Assembly: GCF_016653315.1 (NCBI RefSeq)
Contig: NZ_NHSH01000074.1
Location: 46,160-110,159, forward strand
Source of the DNA: Halochromatium roseum
GTDB taxonomy: Bacteria > Pseudomonadota > Gammaproteobacteria > Chromatiales > Chromatiaceae
DNA: 64,000 nt
Direction of reading: 5' to 3'
Below are positions 18,346 to 29,133 of the stretch, piece after piece. The notes below the pieces were generated by a model. The model saw only the letters and a program-made list of their open reading frames with translations. It made no database searches and was not told where the DNA came from. The position numbers and the translations under genes are program-made. Position 1 is the stretch's first letter. Each line of letters opens with the position of its first letter.

Positions 18346-18908
18346 CACTGAGACGAAGCCGGCTTGGGGGCGGACTCCGCGGCCGACTCGGGCTCGATAC
18401 GGATCTTGACCCGATCGCGGCCCTGGGCACTGCTACCGGCAGTCACGCGCTCAGTGATGCGATTGTAGACGATGCGGTCGCTGGCAAAACGATCCTCGCC
18501 TTGGACCAGCACCGCGTCATCGATCAACGTCAATTCTTCGCGATCCGCTTCGTACTCCATACGCAACGCGCGCCCGGTCACCTCGTCCGGGTCATCATCA
18601 AGCCGCTGCCGATAATGCACCGGCTGACCGATCGCGATGATCTTCTCGGCGCGGCGGTCTGGCTTATGGTGCACCAGCACCTCGTCGGCCTGGATGAACA
18701 TGCTGCCCTGCGTCACCTCAACGTTACCGATGTAGAGGCTGGTCAACTGCTTTTCGTCCAGCTCAGCGGCATCAGCCTCGATGTACATCGGCTGATATTG
18801 ATCCGACTCGAGCGCCCGCACGGCTGTCGTGGTCGCAAACAGCGTAGCCGCGGACAGCAGACCCAACAGCGCGGCTAGCCCCCAACCGCGGTCTTGATTC
18901 GGGCTCAT
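18345..18908 (-). CDS. lptA: Lipopolysaccharide transport periplasmic protein LptA
   Basis: LptA (187 residues) forms the periplasmic bridge for LPS between LptC and LptD. The N-terminus has a hydrophobic signal ([26 protein letters not shown]) with probable cleavage near ALES. The OstA-type jellyroll begins with [41 protein letters not shown] chose the ATG at 18908 because GAGGAG stands six bases before it; the frame is open to an ATG at 18929 directly after the lptC stop. The C-terminus is a short proline/alanine/serine tail. Confidence 0.93.
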   Translation of the reverse strand: MSPNQDRGWGLAALLGLLSAATLFATTTAVRALESDQYQPMYIEADAAELDEKQLTSLYIGNVEVTQGSMFIQADEVLVHHKPDRRAEKIIAIGQPVHYRQRLDDDPDEVTGRALRMEYEADREELTLIDDAVLVQGEDRFASDRIVYNRITERVTAGSSAQGRDRVKIRIEPESAAESAPKPASSQ

Positions 18909-18929
18909 AGCCATCTCCTCATGGTGCAT

Positions 18930-19520
18930 TCAGCCTGCGTCATCGTCGGTGCTGGGTGCCAGCGCTGCGCGGGCACGCCCGAACAGCTGGATGCGCGTCG
19001 TCTCACCGAGCCAGGCGCGCATGCCGTCGGTCGCGGTGATCCAATCCTCAGCGCGCTCGATCTCGACAAAATGCCCGGTCTCGGCATAATCGACCTCTGG
19101 CAACACCAACAGCTCGCTGGTGCGAAGCTCGACCGGCGCCGACTGGGCTGTCGCATCCCGCTGCAGCCGCACCTCTCGCTCGAGCAAGATCTCGTCGCCG
19201 CGTGCATTGATCCAGGCAAGTTCCGAGCGCGCATGCAAGGGCGGGCCATCGTCGCTGTAGACAACGAGCACAGGGTTATCCAGCTCGCTGCTGCCATCAT
19301 CCGGGTAGTGACGAAGGCGTTGTGCGCTGAGACGGCGCTCAGGGTGCCCAGCGCTATCGAGTGTCACCACACGCAGCCCTTCGACGACATAATCGGGCCG
19401 GCGCTCAGTGCTCGGCGTTAGACTCTGATCGGTGTCGCGCACAAACAACCACCACCACGCAGCCAGTCCCGTAGCGATCAACAGCGCTGCCAGGAAAAAC
19501 TCGCGCCGCGTTAGAGGCAT
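18930..19520 (-). CDS. lptC: LPS export component LptC
   Basis: The 196-residue bitopic protein has one N-terminal membrane helix (FFLAALLIATGLAAWWWLFV) and a periplasmic OstA-like domain (DYVVEGLRVVTLDSAGHPERRLSAQRLRHYPDDGSSELDNPVLVVY). It receives LPS from LptFG and passes it to LptA. I start at the ATG at 19520 (MPLTRREFF), which fits the membrane topology; an upstream GTG at 19547 is in frame. It is followed directly by lptA. Confidence 0.92.
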   Translation of the reverse strand: MPLTRREFFLAALLIATGLAAWWWLFVRDTDQSLTPSTERRPDYVVEGLRVVTLDSAGHPERRLSAQRLRHYPDDGSSELDNPVLVVYSDDGPPLHARSELAWINARGDEILLEREVRLQRDATAQSAPVELRTSELLVLPEVDYAETGHFVEIERAEDWITATDGMRAWLGETTRIQLFGRARAALAPSTDDDAG

Positions 19521-19626
19521 GGAGCGACCACGAAACCAACAGACCAAAAGCGCTCAGCGACAGCAGCCCATCGTCGGGCTTGCGCTGCCGCTACGAGCAA
19601 GCTGAGCATCAAGCGCTGAGAGCCCA

Positions 19627-20154
19627 TCAGCGACGGATATAGTCGGCAAAGATGGTGTCGAGCTTGCCCTGTGCCGCAAGCAAACCTTCGCATACCTCAC
19701 GCGCCGCACCTTGGCCGCCAGCCAAGCGCGTTTGCCAATGACAGTGCTCCCGCACCAGAGGATGCGCATCAGCGACTGCGATAGCCAAGCCCACCTGCAG
19801 CATCACCGGCAGGTCGACGACGTCATCGCCCACATAGGCAATTTGTGCGTGCTCAAGCCCACAGGCCTGGCGCAGTTGAGCATAGGCTGGGCGCTTGTCG
19901 CGCTGACCCTGATAGATGTGCGCGACGCCCAGACTTTCCATGCGGATGCGCACCACCTCGGATTGACGCCCGGTAATGACCGCCATGGTAATACCAGCCT
20001 GGCGCAACATTGCCATTCCATGGCCATCCCGCGAGTTGAAGGCCTTGTATTCTTGGCCATCGTCACCGAGAAAGAGACTCCCGTCCGTCAGCACTCCGTC
20101 AACATCAAAGATCACCATCTCGATCGCTTTGGCGCGCGCTTTGTAATCGGTCAT
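19627..20154 (-). CDS. kdsC: 3-deoxy-D-manno-octulosonate 8-phosphate phosphatase
   Basis: KdsC (175 residues) is a HAD phosphatase that yields free Kdo for lipid A core assembly. Motif I is VIFDVDGVLTDGSLF, motif II VITGRQSEVV, and motif IV AYVGDDVVDLPVM. The length equals that of other tetrameric KdsC proteins, which lack a cap domain. In most relatives kdsD (arabinose 5-phosphate isomerase) lies just upstream; here a divergently read DUF72-like gene begins 87 bases away and kdsD is not in the window. Confidence 0.96.
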   Translation of the reverse strand: MTDYKARAKAIEMVIFDVDGVLTDGSLFLGDDGQEYKAFNSRDGHGMAMLRQAGITMAVITGRQSEVVRIRMESLGVAHIYQGQRDKRPAYAQLRQACGLEHAQIAYVGDDVVDLPVMLQVGLAIAVADAHPLVREHCHWQTRLAGGQGAAREVCEGLLAAQGKLDTIFADYIRR

Positions 20155-20241
20155 GTGGCTCTCGCTCTTCACCCCAGTGCACCCATCTGGCTCTCGACAC
20201 CTATGATACCTGTCTTATGATACCTGCCCTAGGATATCCGG

Positions 20242-20868
20242 ATGAGCAACACAACGATGGTGACCTGCCGCGGCTGGTGGGATCTTGCCGACAGCGCGTT
20301 CTTCTATCCAGAAGACCTGCCGCACGACTGGCGTCTGAGCTATTTTGCCAACAGCTTTCGCGCCGCTCTGCTGCCGGCCGTGTTTTGGACCGACGCCGAT
20401 CCGCAGACGGCGGCGCAATGGTATGACGACGTACCGCCAGGCTTCCGATTTGCCGCCGAGCAGTCGCCGACGGTATCTCAAGAAACGCAAGATCGTCACC
20501 ACCAGCTCAAGCCGGCGCAGCTTGAACAACGCCTCGGAGCAAAACTCGACGCCTGGATAGAGCCGATTGACGAGCCGGCATCGACGGTAATCTCGACCAT
20601 AACAGGCAGCGACGCCAACCGCTGCCTGCGCTATCAACGCCGCCAAACCGCGCAGCGGAGCAATCCCGACCCAGATCGCAGTTATCCATCCTGCTACGGC
20701 CTCATCGCCCCAGCCGAGCTGCATCGCGATCTGCGCGGGGCGCGAGATTGGCTGCGCAAGATGGCTGAGCAACAGGGCCAAGCACCCAGCTTGATCATCA
20801 TGGCACGGCCGAGCAGTACCGACCTGTCGGCCTGGCAAGAGCTATTAGATCTCCTCGGGCTCAGTTGA
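20242..20868 (+). CDS. DUF72 (YecE-like) domain protein, divergent
   Basis: The 208-residue protein keeps the start of the DUF72 fold: WWDLADSAFFYPEDLPHDWRLSYFANSFRAALLPAVFWTDADPQTAAQWYDDVPPGFRFAAEQSP corresponds to the family pattern YP..LP...WL.YYA..F...E...TFY.......W....P.GF.F. The middle and C-terminal strands are hard to align, and the protein is shorter than the usual 240-290 residues. Function of the family is unknown. It stands in the divergent junction between kdsC and mlaF, where kdsD and yrbG sit in enterobacteria. It could be read alone or with the mla operon 200 bases downstream. Confidence 0.65.
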   Translation: MSNTTMVTCRGWWDLADSAFFYPEDLPHDWRLSYFANSFRAALLPAVFWTDADPQTAAQWYDDVPPGFRFAAEQSPTVSQETQDRHHQLKPAQLEQRLGAKLDAWIEPIDEPASTVISTITGSDANRCLRYQRRQTAQRSNPDPDRSYPSCYGLIAPAELHRDLRGARDWLRKMAEQQGQAPSLIIMARPSSTDLSAWQELLDLLGLS

Positions 20869-20997
20869 CCTGAATCTCGCGCGATTCACCTGCCAGGATG
20901 GCGCCGCGCCATGAGTACTAGGCATCCGAGTGGGATCTGCATCAGGCCTGAGCGGGCGCAGGCGGGGCACAGCGGATCGGTCGGCATCGCCTCATCC

Positions 20998-21027
20998 TTG
21001 ACGCTACTAGGGGCAGGCCGCGAGAAT
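20998..21027 (+). promoter_or_regulatory. Possible sigma-70 promoter of the mla operon
   Basis: TTGACG at 20998-21003 (five of six to the -35 consensus) is followed after 18 bases by GAGAAT at 21022-21027 (four of six to the -10 consensus). It lies about 45 bases before the ATG at 21069 in an otherwise gene-free 200-base stretch. Confidence 0.35.
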
Positions 21028-21068
21028 GGCGCGCTTTGGATCGTCGCCAAAGTAAGGACTCCCGTCCC

Positions 21069-21941
21069 ATGGCAACAGCGCAGTCAAAGCAAGCATCAGT
21101 GACGCTGCCGCGTGAAGAGCGCTCCGGCATGACGGACGAGCAGATGCTTGCCAAAGTGCGCGGCCTGCGTTTCTACCACGGTGATCGCTGCATCTTCGAC
21201 GGCATCGATCTGGACATCCAGCGCGGTCGGATCACTGCCATCATGGGTCCGAGCGGGACCGGCAAGACCACCCTGCTGAAGCTTATCAGCGGCCAGTTGC
21301 ATGCCGACGCCGGAACCGTTGAAGTGGACGGCCAGAGCATCCAGGAACTGAGCCGAGATGCGCTTTACCAACTGCGCATTCGTATGGGCATGCTGTTTCA
21401 GAGCGGCGCCTTGCTGACCGATCTGAACGTGTTCGAGAATGTCGCGTTTCCGATCCGCGAGCATGCCAAGCTACCAGAGTCCGTGCTGCGCAAGCTGGTG
21501 TTGATCAAGCTCGAGGCCGTTGGCCTGCGCGGCGCCGCGGCACTGATGCCGAGCCAGCTCTCCGGCGGCATGGCGCGGCGCGTGGCGCTGGCCCGAGCCA
21601 TCGCACTCGACCCGATGATGATCATGTACGATGAGCCCTTCACCGGGCAGGACCCGATCTCGATGGGGGTATTGGTCTCGTTGATCCGGCAACTGAACGA
21701 TGCCAGCGAGATGACCAGTATCATCGTCAGCCACGATGTGACCGAAACCACCAGCATCGCTGATTATCTCTACATCATCGCCAACGGCAAGATCATGGCC
21801 GAAGGCACACCGCAAGAGGTTGCCGCGAATGAGTCGGACTGGGTCCGACAATTCATGCAGGGCGAGCCGGATGGACCCGTGCATTATCACTACCCAGCAC
21901 AGACGCTGGAGCAGGATCTGCTCCAGAGCGTCTGCCACTGA
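21069..21941 (+). CDS. mlaF: Phospholipid transport ATP-binding protein MlaF
   Basis: MlaF is the ATPase of the MlaFEDB complex, which moves phospholipids between inner and outer membrane to keep lipid asymmetry. Motifs are Walker [10 protein letters not shown], signature [15 protein letters not shown], Walker [14 protein letters not shown] and switch histidine in [13 protein letters not shown]. From 21069 the protein has 290 residues, with an unstructured 20-residue head. A second ATG at 21129 gives 270 residues, the usual length, and has GAAGAG upstream, so it may be the true start. The C-terminus [19 protein letters not shown] resembles the regulatory tail that contacts the neighbouring MlaF. 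Confidence 0.95.
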   Translation: MATAQSKQASVTLPREERSGMTDEQMLAKVRGLRFYHGDRCIFDGIDLDIQRGRITAIMGPSGTGKTTLLKLISGQLHADAGTVEVDGQSIQELSRDALYQLRIRMGMLFQSGALLTDLNVFENVAFPIREHAKLPESVLRKLVLIKLEAVGLRGAAALMPSQLSGGMARRVALARAIALDPMMIMYDEPFTGQDPISMGVLVSLIRQLNDASEMTSIIVSHDVTETTSIADYLYIIANGKIMAEGTPQEVAANESDWVRQFMQGEPDGPVHYHYPAQTLEQDLLQSVCH

Positions 21942-21952
21942 GCGCAGCCCCA

Positions 21953-22732
21953 TTGCTTGACTCATTAGCGAGACTCGGTCGCGTCGGGCTCGCGATCTTA
22001 GCGAGCCTTGGCCGTGCCCACCTGTTGCTCGTTGGCATTCTCCGCGGCCTGCCCTCGATGCTGGTGCGTCCTCGCTTGTTGCTGGCGCAGATCTACGGCG
22101 TCGGCGTGCTCTCATTGTTGATCATCGTCGTCTCGGGCCTCTTTGTCGGCATGGTGTTAGGCCTTCAGGGCTACTATGTACTGTCCCAATTCGGCGCCGC
22201 TGAAAGCCTGGGCGTGATGGTGGCCGCCTCTCTGGTCCGCGAGCTTGGCCCGGTGGTGACAGCGCTGTTGTTCGCTGGACGCGCCGGCTCCGCACTGACC
22301 GCCGAGATCGGCCTGATGAAGGCGACCGAGCAACTGTCTGGACTGGAGATGATGGCCGTGGACCCGGTCAAACGGGTACTGACGCCACGTTTTTTCGCTG
22401 GTCTGATCTCAATGCCGCTGCTGGCCGCATTATTTAGCGCCATTGGCGTGATCGGCGGCTGGTTTGTCGGTGTCGGTCTGCTCGGCATCGATGACGGCGC
22501 CTTTTGGGGGCAGATGCAGAACAAGATCGACTTTGATGAAGACCTGGTCAATGGCGTGATCAAAAGCCTGGTCTTTGGTCTGGTCGTGACCTGGATCGCG
22601 CTCTACGAGGGTTATGATGCGACCCCGACATCGGCCGGAGTCAGCCGCGCTACCACCCGCACCGTGGTGCAGTCGGCGCTCGCGATCCTGGGGCTGGATT
22701 TCATTCTCACTGCTTTGATGTTCGGAGGCTGA
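21953..22732 (+). CDS. mlaE: Phospholipid transport permease MlaE
   Basis: MlaE (259 residues) is the membrane subunit of the Mla ABC system. The conserved blocks [13 protein letters not shown] ([20 protein letters not shown]), [36 protein letters not shown] and the end [20 protein letters not shown] are all present, with five or so membrane helices. The start is a TTG at 21953, eleven bases after the mlaF stop; its translation [13 protein letters not shown] lines up with the beginning of known MlaE proteins, and no ATG or GTG is available in a suitable place. Confidence 0.96.
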   Translation: MLDSLARLGRVGLAILASLGRAHLLLVGILRGLPSMLVRPRLLLAQIYGVGVLSLLIIVVSGLFVGMVLGLQGYYVLSQFGAAESLGVMVAASLVRELGPVVTALLFAGRAGSALTAEIGLMKATEQLSGLEMMAVDPVKRVLTPRFFAGLISMPLLAALFSAIGVIGGWFVGVGLLGIDDGAFWGQMQNKIDFDEDLVNGVIKSLVFGLVVTWIALYEGYDATPTSAGVSRATTRTVVQSALAILGLDFILTALMFGG

Positions 22733-22736
22733 AGCC

Positions 22737-23207
22737 ATGGCGCGAATCCGCCTGAGCGAGATCCTGGTCGGCGTCTTCATGGCGCTCGGCTTCGTCGCGC
22801 TCTTCTTCCTGGCCATGCGGGTCAGCAACCTAAGCACCGCGGCCACCGGCGAGGGCTACAACCTGACCGCCAAGTTCGACAACATCGGTAGCCTTCGGGT
22901 GCGCGCGCCCGTAACCATGGCTGGGGTTCGGCTGGGCCGGGTCGAGGCGATCGATTTCGACCAGGAAACCTTCCAGGCGCTAGTCACCTTGCGCATCGAA
23001 GACCGCTACGACCAGATCCCGACCGACACCTTTGCCAACATCTTCACCGCTGGGCTGCTCGGCGAGCAGTATATCGGCCTTGATCCAGGCGGTAGCCCAG
23101 AGGTCTTAGGCGATGGCGATCGCATTGAATTCACACAATCAGCCTTGGTACTCGAACAGATGATTGGACAATTTCTCTTGAGCAAAGCAGAGGAGGGTGG
23201 CGAATGA
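22737..23207 (+). CDS. mlaD: Outer membrane lipid asymmetry protein MlaD
   Basis: MlaD (156 residues) is the MCE-domain ring protein anchored in the inner membrane. One N-terminal helix (EILVGVFMALGFVALFFLAM) precedes the single MCE domain with NIGSLRVRAPVTMAGVRLGRVEAI and the conserved GLLGEQYIGLDPGG. The C-terminal helix (ALVLEQMIGQFLL) lines the hydrophobic pore in characterised homologues. It starts five bases after mlaE and overlaps mlaC by four bases. Confidence 0.96.
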   Translation: MARIRLSEILVGVFMALGFVALFFLAMRVSNLSTAATGEGYNLTAKFDNIGSLRVRAPVTMAGVRLGRVEAIDFDQETFQALVTLRIEDRYDQIPTDTFANIFTAGLLGEQYIGLDPGGSPEVLGDGDRIEFTQSALVLEQMIGQFLLSKAEEGGE

Positions 23208-23836
23208 GCGCACTCCGAATGAGAACACTCCAAATGAGAACACTCTTGGTCGCTGGTATCCTATTACTGGCATTGCCTCTCGCCAGCCTAGGCGCCGAAC
23301 CCTCAGCGACGCAGTTGGTCGAGCGCACGGCCGATAAGATGCTCAGCACGCTCGAGAATCGGCGCGCCGAGGTCGAGCGCAAGCCGCAGCTGATCAACCA
23401 GCTGGTGGATAGCATCCTAGCGCCACATTTCGACTTCGAGCAGATGACTCGGCTTGCCGTCGGTCGCGACTGGCGCAGCGCCAGCCCGACGCAGCAACAG
23501 GATCTCACCGACAGTTTCCGCGATCTATTGGTGCGTACCTATGCCAAATCGATCATGAAGTACTCGGGCCAGGACATCGTCTATGAAACCGCACGCCCAG
23601 GCACACGCTCGGGAACCGTCGTCGTGCCGACCGAGGTGCGGGCTCCAGGGTCAGCCCCGATCCCCATCGACTATTACATGCTCGAGCGCGGCACTAGCTG
23701 GATGGTCTATGACGTCGTCATCGACGGCGTTAGCATGATCTCCAACTATCGCAGCCAATTCCGCACCACAATCGCCACTTCAGGCATCAATGGCCTGATC
23801 GAGCAATTGCGTGCGAAGACGGCACGCGGTGCCTAA
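23204..23836 (+). CDS. mlaC: Phospholipid-binding periplasmic protein MlaC
   Basis: MlaC (210 residues) ferries phospholipids through the periplasm between MlaA and the MlaFEDB complex. A signal peptide (TLLVAGILLLALPLASLGAEP) is followed by the helical/sheet lipid-binding fold, with HFDFEQMTRLAVGRDWR, SFRDLLVRTYAKS and the family motif VYDVVIDGVSMISNYRSQF. Three in-frame start codons occur within the first eleven codons, created by a near-perfect 15-base duplication at about 23219-23248; the third gives the most typical signal peptide, whereas the first overlaps the mlaD stop. Confidence 0.94.
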   Translation: MSALRMRTLQMRTLLVAGILLLALPLASLGAEPSATQLVERTADKMLSTLENRRAEVERKPQLINQLVDSILAPHFDFEQMTRLAVGRDWRSASPTQQQDLTDSFRDLLVRTYAKSIMKYSGQDIVYETARPGTRSGTVVVPTEVRAPGSAPIPIDYYMLERGTSWMVYDVVIDGVSMISNYRSQFRTTIATSGINGLIEQLRAKTARGA

Positions 23837-23838
23837 CG

Positions 23839-25459
<1,621 letters not shown>

Positions 25460-25465
25460 TCCGCC

Positions 25466-25515
25466 CTAGCCACTGCTCATCTAGCCACGGCTCATCCGCC
25501 CCAGCCACAACTGAT
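25466..25515. repeat. Short imperfect 15-bp repeats between murA and hisG
   Basis: CTAGCCACTGCTCAT (25466-25480) is followed directly by CTAGCCACGGCTCAT (25481-25495), one mismatch, and after five bases by the looser copy CCAGCCACAACTGAT (25501-25515). They fill much of the 115-base gap before hisG. No function is evident; slippage duplication is likely. Confidence 0.75.
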
Positions 25516-25574
25516 CTGCCCTCAACTAGGCTGAGATCCCCTGCCCCGTCCAGTTGCCGAGAGTGTCCGTATCT

Positions 25575-26243
25575 ATGTCCGACGATCAAAGGCTCACCAT
25601 CGCGCTCTCCAAGGGCCGCATCTTTGAGCAGACGCTGCCGTTGCTCGAGGCCGCTGGGCTCCGGGCCGTGGAAGACCCGGAAACCAGCCGCAAGCTGATC
25701 TTGGATACCAATGATCCGCGCGTGAAGTTGGTCATCATCCGTGCCAGCGATGTCCCCACCTATGTGCAATATGGCGCCGCCGACCTCGGCGTTGCCGGTA
25801 AGGACGTCCTGCTCGAGCATGGCGGCGAAGGACTCTACGAGCCGCTCGACCTGCGCATCGCCCGCTGCCGGCTGATGGTGGCTGGCCGCCCCGATACCGC
25901 GCTGGTGCCACCGCCGGCGCGCGGTCGGCTGCGGATCGCGACCAAATATGTCCGTGGCGCCGAGCGCCACTTCGCCGCCAAAGGCCAGCAGGTCGAGATC
26001 ATCAAGCTCTATGGCTCGATGGAGCTCGCACCGCTGGTTGGGCTCGCAGACCTCATCGTCGACCTCGTCGAGAGTGGTAACACGCTAAAGGCAAACGGAC
26101 TGGTGCCAATCGAGCACATCAGCGACATCAGCTCGCGCTTGATCGTCAACAAGGCCTCCTGGAAGATGAAACACACACGCGTGAGGGCACTGGTCGAATC
26201 GCTGCGGGAAGCGGTCGAGGCGCAGGCCGCAGCAGGCCGATAA
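25575..26243 (+). CDS. hisG: ATP phosphoribosyltransferase, short form
   Basis: HisG catalyses the first step of histidine synthesis, joining ATP and PRPP. At 222 residues it is the short form without the C-terminal histidine-binding domain and so needs HisZ, which is not in the window. Motifs are [22 protein letters not shown], the PRPP-region [36 protein letters not shown] and VNKASWKMK. The start MSDDQRLTI at 25575 is preferred over the frame start at 25554. hisD and hisC follow downstream on the same strand. Confidence 0.96.
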   Translation: MSDDQRLTIALSKGRIFEQTLPLLEAAGLRAVEDPETSRKLILDTNDPRVKLVIIRASDVPTYVQYGAADLGVAGKDVLLEHGGEGLYEPLDLRIARCRLMVAGRPDTALVPPPARGRLRIATKYVRGAERHFAAKGQQVEIIKLYGSMELAPLVGLADLIVDLVESGNTLKANGLVPIEHISDISSRLIVNKASWKMKHTRVRALVESLREAVEAQAAAGR

Positions 26244-26296
26244 CGACACGCCATCCACCGTAGACAGGAGCCAGCAACAGCGAGACCAGAATGAAC

Positions 26297-26415
26297 CACA
26301 GATGAACACGGATAAACACAGATCAAAGCCAGACAGAAGAGTTGTGTGTCTAGAAAACTGTTTTCATCTGTGTCTTTCTGTGTCTTTCTGTGTCTTTCTG
26401 TGTCTTTCTGTGTCT
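26297..26415. repeat. Intergenic inverted repeat with 10-bp tandem array
   Basis: CACAGATGAA at 26297-26306 is repeated in perfect inverse as TTCATCTGTG at 26363-26372. Directly after the right arm the unit TGTGTCTTTC recurs about four and a half times (26369-26415). The left side also repeats the ACACAGAT theme (GATGAACACGGATAAACACAGAT). This lies in the 272-base hisG-hisD gap, which otherwise holds no gene. The low GC and repeat make-up look like a dispersed intergenic element rather than a terminator; there is no U-run directly after a stem. Confidence 0.8.
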
Positions 26416-26515
26416 AACCCTAAGCAGCTCTGAAAAAGACCATAAACATGATGGACGAAAAGACCAGTGCGATGGCCTTTGAGTTGTCATAAATCACCAA
26501 ACACAGAATTGCAGC

Positions 26516-27838
26516 ATGACTAAGACCGCTCGCCCTAGGATCGCTCGTCTGAACACCACGGATGCGGATTTCGACGCCCGCCTTGCTGACCTCCTGGCCT
26601 GGGAGTCAGTCTCCGATGCGGGTGTCAAGCAGACCGTCGAGACCGTCATCGCTGACATTCGTCAGCGTGGTGATGCAGCGCTGATCGACTACACTGCGCG
26701 TTTCGACCATTGGCAACCAGAGAACGCTGCCGCCCTCGAGCTGGATCAGCGTCGGCTCAGTGAGGCATTGGAGCGCATCCCGTCTGCCCAGCGCCAAGCC
26801 CTGGAGACTGCGGCCGAGCGCATCCGCGCCTATGCCGAGCATCAGCGCCTGCAGGGCTGGGAGATCACCGATGCCGAGGGCAACCTGCTCGGCCAAAAGG
26901 TCACCCCGCTCGATCGGGTCGGGCTCTATGTGCCCGGCGGCAAGGCGGCTTATCCCTCATCGGTGCTGATGAATGCGTTGCCGGCCAAGGTCGCTGGCGT
27001 GCCGGAACTGGTGATGGTGGTGCCAACCCCCGGCGGCGAGCTGAATGAACTGGTGCTCGCCGCTGCCGCCATCGCTGGCGTTGACCGCGCCTTTGCGGTC
27101 GGCGGTGCGCAAGCCGTCGCCGCCCTCGCCTACGGCACCGAGACCGTCCCGGCCTGCGACAAGATCGTCGGTCCCGGCAACATCTATGTCGCCACCGCCA
27201 AGCGCGCCCTGTTTGGCCAGGTCGGCATCGACATGGTCGCCGGGCCGTCCGAGATCCTGATCCTCTGCGACGGCTTGACCAATCCGGATTGGATCGCAAT
27301 GGACCTGTTCTCGCAGGCCGAGCATGATGAGGACGCGCAATCGATCCTGATCGCCTGGGACGCTGACTATCTGGATCAGGTCAGCGCCAGCATCGAGCGC
27401 CTGCTGCCGCAGATGGAGCGCAGCGAGATCATCGCCCAAGCGCTGAGTGCGCGCGGCGCACTGATCCTCGCGCGCGATCAGGACCAGGCCGCCGAGGTCG
27501 CCAACCGCATCGCGCCCGAGCATCTGGAGCTGTCGGTGGCCGAGCCTCAGGTGCTAGCCGAGAAGATTCGCCATGCCGGCGCCATCTTCATGGGCCGCTA
27601 CACCGCTGAGGCGCTAGGCGACTATTGCGCCGGGCCGAATCACGTACTGCCGACCTCGCGCACCGCCCGCTTCTCATCACCACTCGGCGTCTACGACTTC
27701 CAAAAGCGCTCAAGCCTGATCATGGCCTCCGCAGCCGGTGCCGCGGCGCTAGCCGAGACCGCGTCAGCACTGGCCCGCGGCGAGGGGCTGACCGCCCATG
27801 CCCGCTCGGCCGAGTATCGTGACGGCGGTCGCGATTGA
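26516..27838 (+). CDS. hisD: Histidinol dehydrogenase
   Basis: HisD (440 residues) oxidises histidinol to histidine in two NAD-dependent, zinc-aided steps. The key blocks are [28 protein letters not shown], the signature [31 protein letters not shown] with the zinc-ligand region, APEHLELSV, and [17 protein letters not shown] with the C-terminal histidine. Length and order are standard. The hisC start overlaps the stop by one base (TGATG). Confidence 0.97.
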   Translation: MTKTARPRIARLNTTDADFDARLADLLAWESVSDAGVKQTVETVIADIRQRGDAALIDYTARFDHWQPENAAALELDQRRLSEALERIPSAQRQALETAAERIRAYAEHQRLQGWEITDAEGNLLGQKVTPLDRVGLYVPGGKAAYPSSVLMNALPAKVAGVPELVMVVPTPGGELNELVLAAAAIAGVDRAFAVGGAQAVAALAYGTETVPACDKIVGPGNIYVATAKRALFGQVGIDMVAGPSEILILCDGLTNPDWIAMDLFSQAEHDEDAQSILIAWDADYLDQVSASIERLLPQMERSEIIAQALSARGALILARDQDQAAEVANRIAPEHLELSVAEPQVLAEKIRHAGAIFMGRYTAEALGDYCAGPNHVLPTSRTARFSSPLGVYDFQKRSSLIMASAAGAAALAETASALARGEGLTAHARSAEYRDGGRD

Positions 27839-29067
27839 TGCGTCCAAGTGCCATGAATAGCCTGATCGAACAGCTGATACGCCCAGAGATTCGGACGCTC
27901 AAGGCCTATCATGTGCCGGACGCCACCGGCATGATCAAGCTCGACGCGATGGAGAACCCGTATCCCTGGCCGGAATCCCTCTGCAACGACTGGCTTGAGG
28001 CGCTGCGTGATGCCGAGCTGAATCGCTATCCCGACCCGCGTGCGCGCGCGTTGCAGGCGGCGCTGCGCGAGGCGATGCAGATACCCGAAGGCATGGACCT
28101 GCTGCTCGGCAACGGCTCCGACGAGCTGATCCAGATGCTGGCGCTCGCCGTTGCTGCGCCGGCTGCCGCTCAGCCCAGTTATCCAAACGTCAGCCCCAGC
28201 CTCAGCCCCAATAGCGATCCAACCGCAAGACTCGACGACACCCGTCACGATCCCTCGCTCGGGCATTCGCACCGCTGGCGCCCGAGTCTACTCTCGCTCG
28301 ATCCCGGCTTCGTCATGTACCGGATGATCGGCCTCTTTGCCGGACTCGACTATGTCGGGGTCAATCTAAACGCGGCCGATTTCTCGCTCGACCTCGACGC
28401 CACACTAGCCGCCATCGAGCGTCATCAGCCGCTGCTGACCTTCATCGCCTATCCGAATAACCCGACCGGCAACCTGTTCGATCCCGCCGCCATCGAGCAG
28501 ATCATCGCCGCCAGCCCCGGCCTCGTCATCGTCGATGAGGCCTACGCGCCCTTTACCGATGCCAGCTTTATGCCGCGACTCGGCGAGTGGCCGAATCTGC
28601 TAGTGATGCGCACGGTCTCGAAGATGGGACTCGCCGGTCTGCGGCTCGGCTACCTCGCCGGTCCAGCGGAGTGGATCGAGCAGATCGACAAAGTACGCCT
28701 GCCCTACAACATCAACGTCCTCAGCCAGGCCAGCGCCGCCTTTGCGCTACGTCATCGCGATGTCCTCGACGCGCAAACCGAATCCATCCGCGACGAGCGT
28801 GGACGCCTCGCCGCAGCCCTCGCCGATCTCGATGGCGGCCGCGGCCACCTCAACCCGTTCCCGAGCGATGCCAATTTCATCCTCGTTCGCACCCAACCCG
28901 GACGTGCTGGAGCACTCTTCAACGGCCTGCGCGAGCGCAATATCCTGATCAAGAACCTCAATGGCGCCCATCCGATGCTGACTGACTGTCTGCGCATCAC
29001 TGTGGGTACGCCAGACGAGAACAGCGCCCTACTCGCCGCACTCTCTGGACTCATTGATACCGTTTAG
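27838..29067 (+). CDS. hisC: Histidinol-phosphate aminotransferase with a 40-residue insertion
   Basis: HisC is the PLP-dependent aminotransferase of histidine synthesis. Family elements: KLDAMENPYPWPE, NRYPDPRARALQAALRE, GNGSDELIQML, FIAYPNNPTGNLFD, VIVDEAYAPF, and the PLP-lysine segment TVSKMGLAGLRLGYLAG. At 409 residues it is about 40 longer than usual. The extra residues lie at about 107-150, between LALAVA and SLDPGFVMYRMI, and are rich in Pro, Ser and Asp without predicted structure. The insertion falls in a loop before the strand that leads to the active site, so the enzyme may still work. Starts at 27838 (coupled to hisD) or 27853 are possible. Confidence 0.93.
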   Translation: MRPSAMNSLIEQLIRPEIRTLKAYHVPDATGMIKLDAMENPYPWPESLCNDWLEALRDAELNRYPDPRARALQAALREAMQIPEGMDLLLGNGSDELIQMLALAVAAPAAAQPSYPNVSPSLSPNSDPTARLDDTRHDPSLGHSHRWRPSLLSLDPGFVMYRMIGLFAGLDYVGVNLNAADFSLDLDATLAAIERHQPLLTFIAYPNNPTGNLFDPAAIEQIIAASPGLVIVDEAYAPFTDASFMPRLGEWPNLLVMRTVSKMGLAGLRLGYLAGPAEWIEQIDKVRLPYNINVLSQASAAFALRHRDVLDAQTESIRDERGRLAAALADLDGGRGHLNPFPSDANFILVRTQPGRAGALFNGLRERNILIKNLNGAHPMLTDCLRITVGTPDENSALLAALSGLIDTV

Positions 29068-29133
29068 CGCGCGTCTTGAAATCTCTGTGTTTATCTCAGG
29101 GTTAAATGCGCTTTCTAGCCTTCGATTTAGGCT

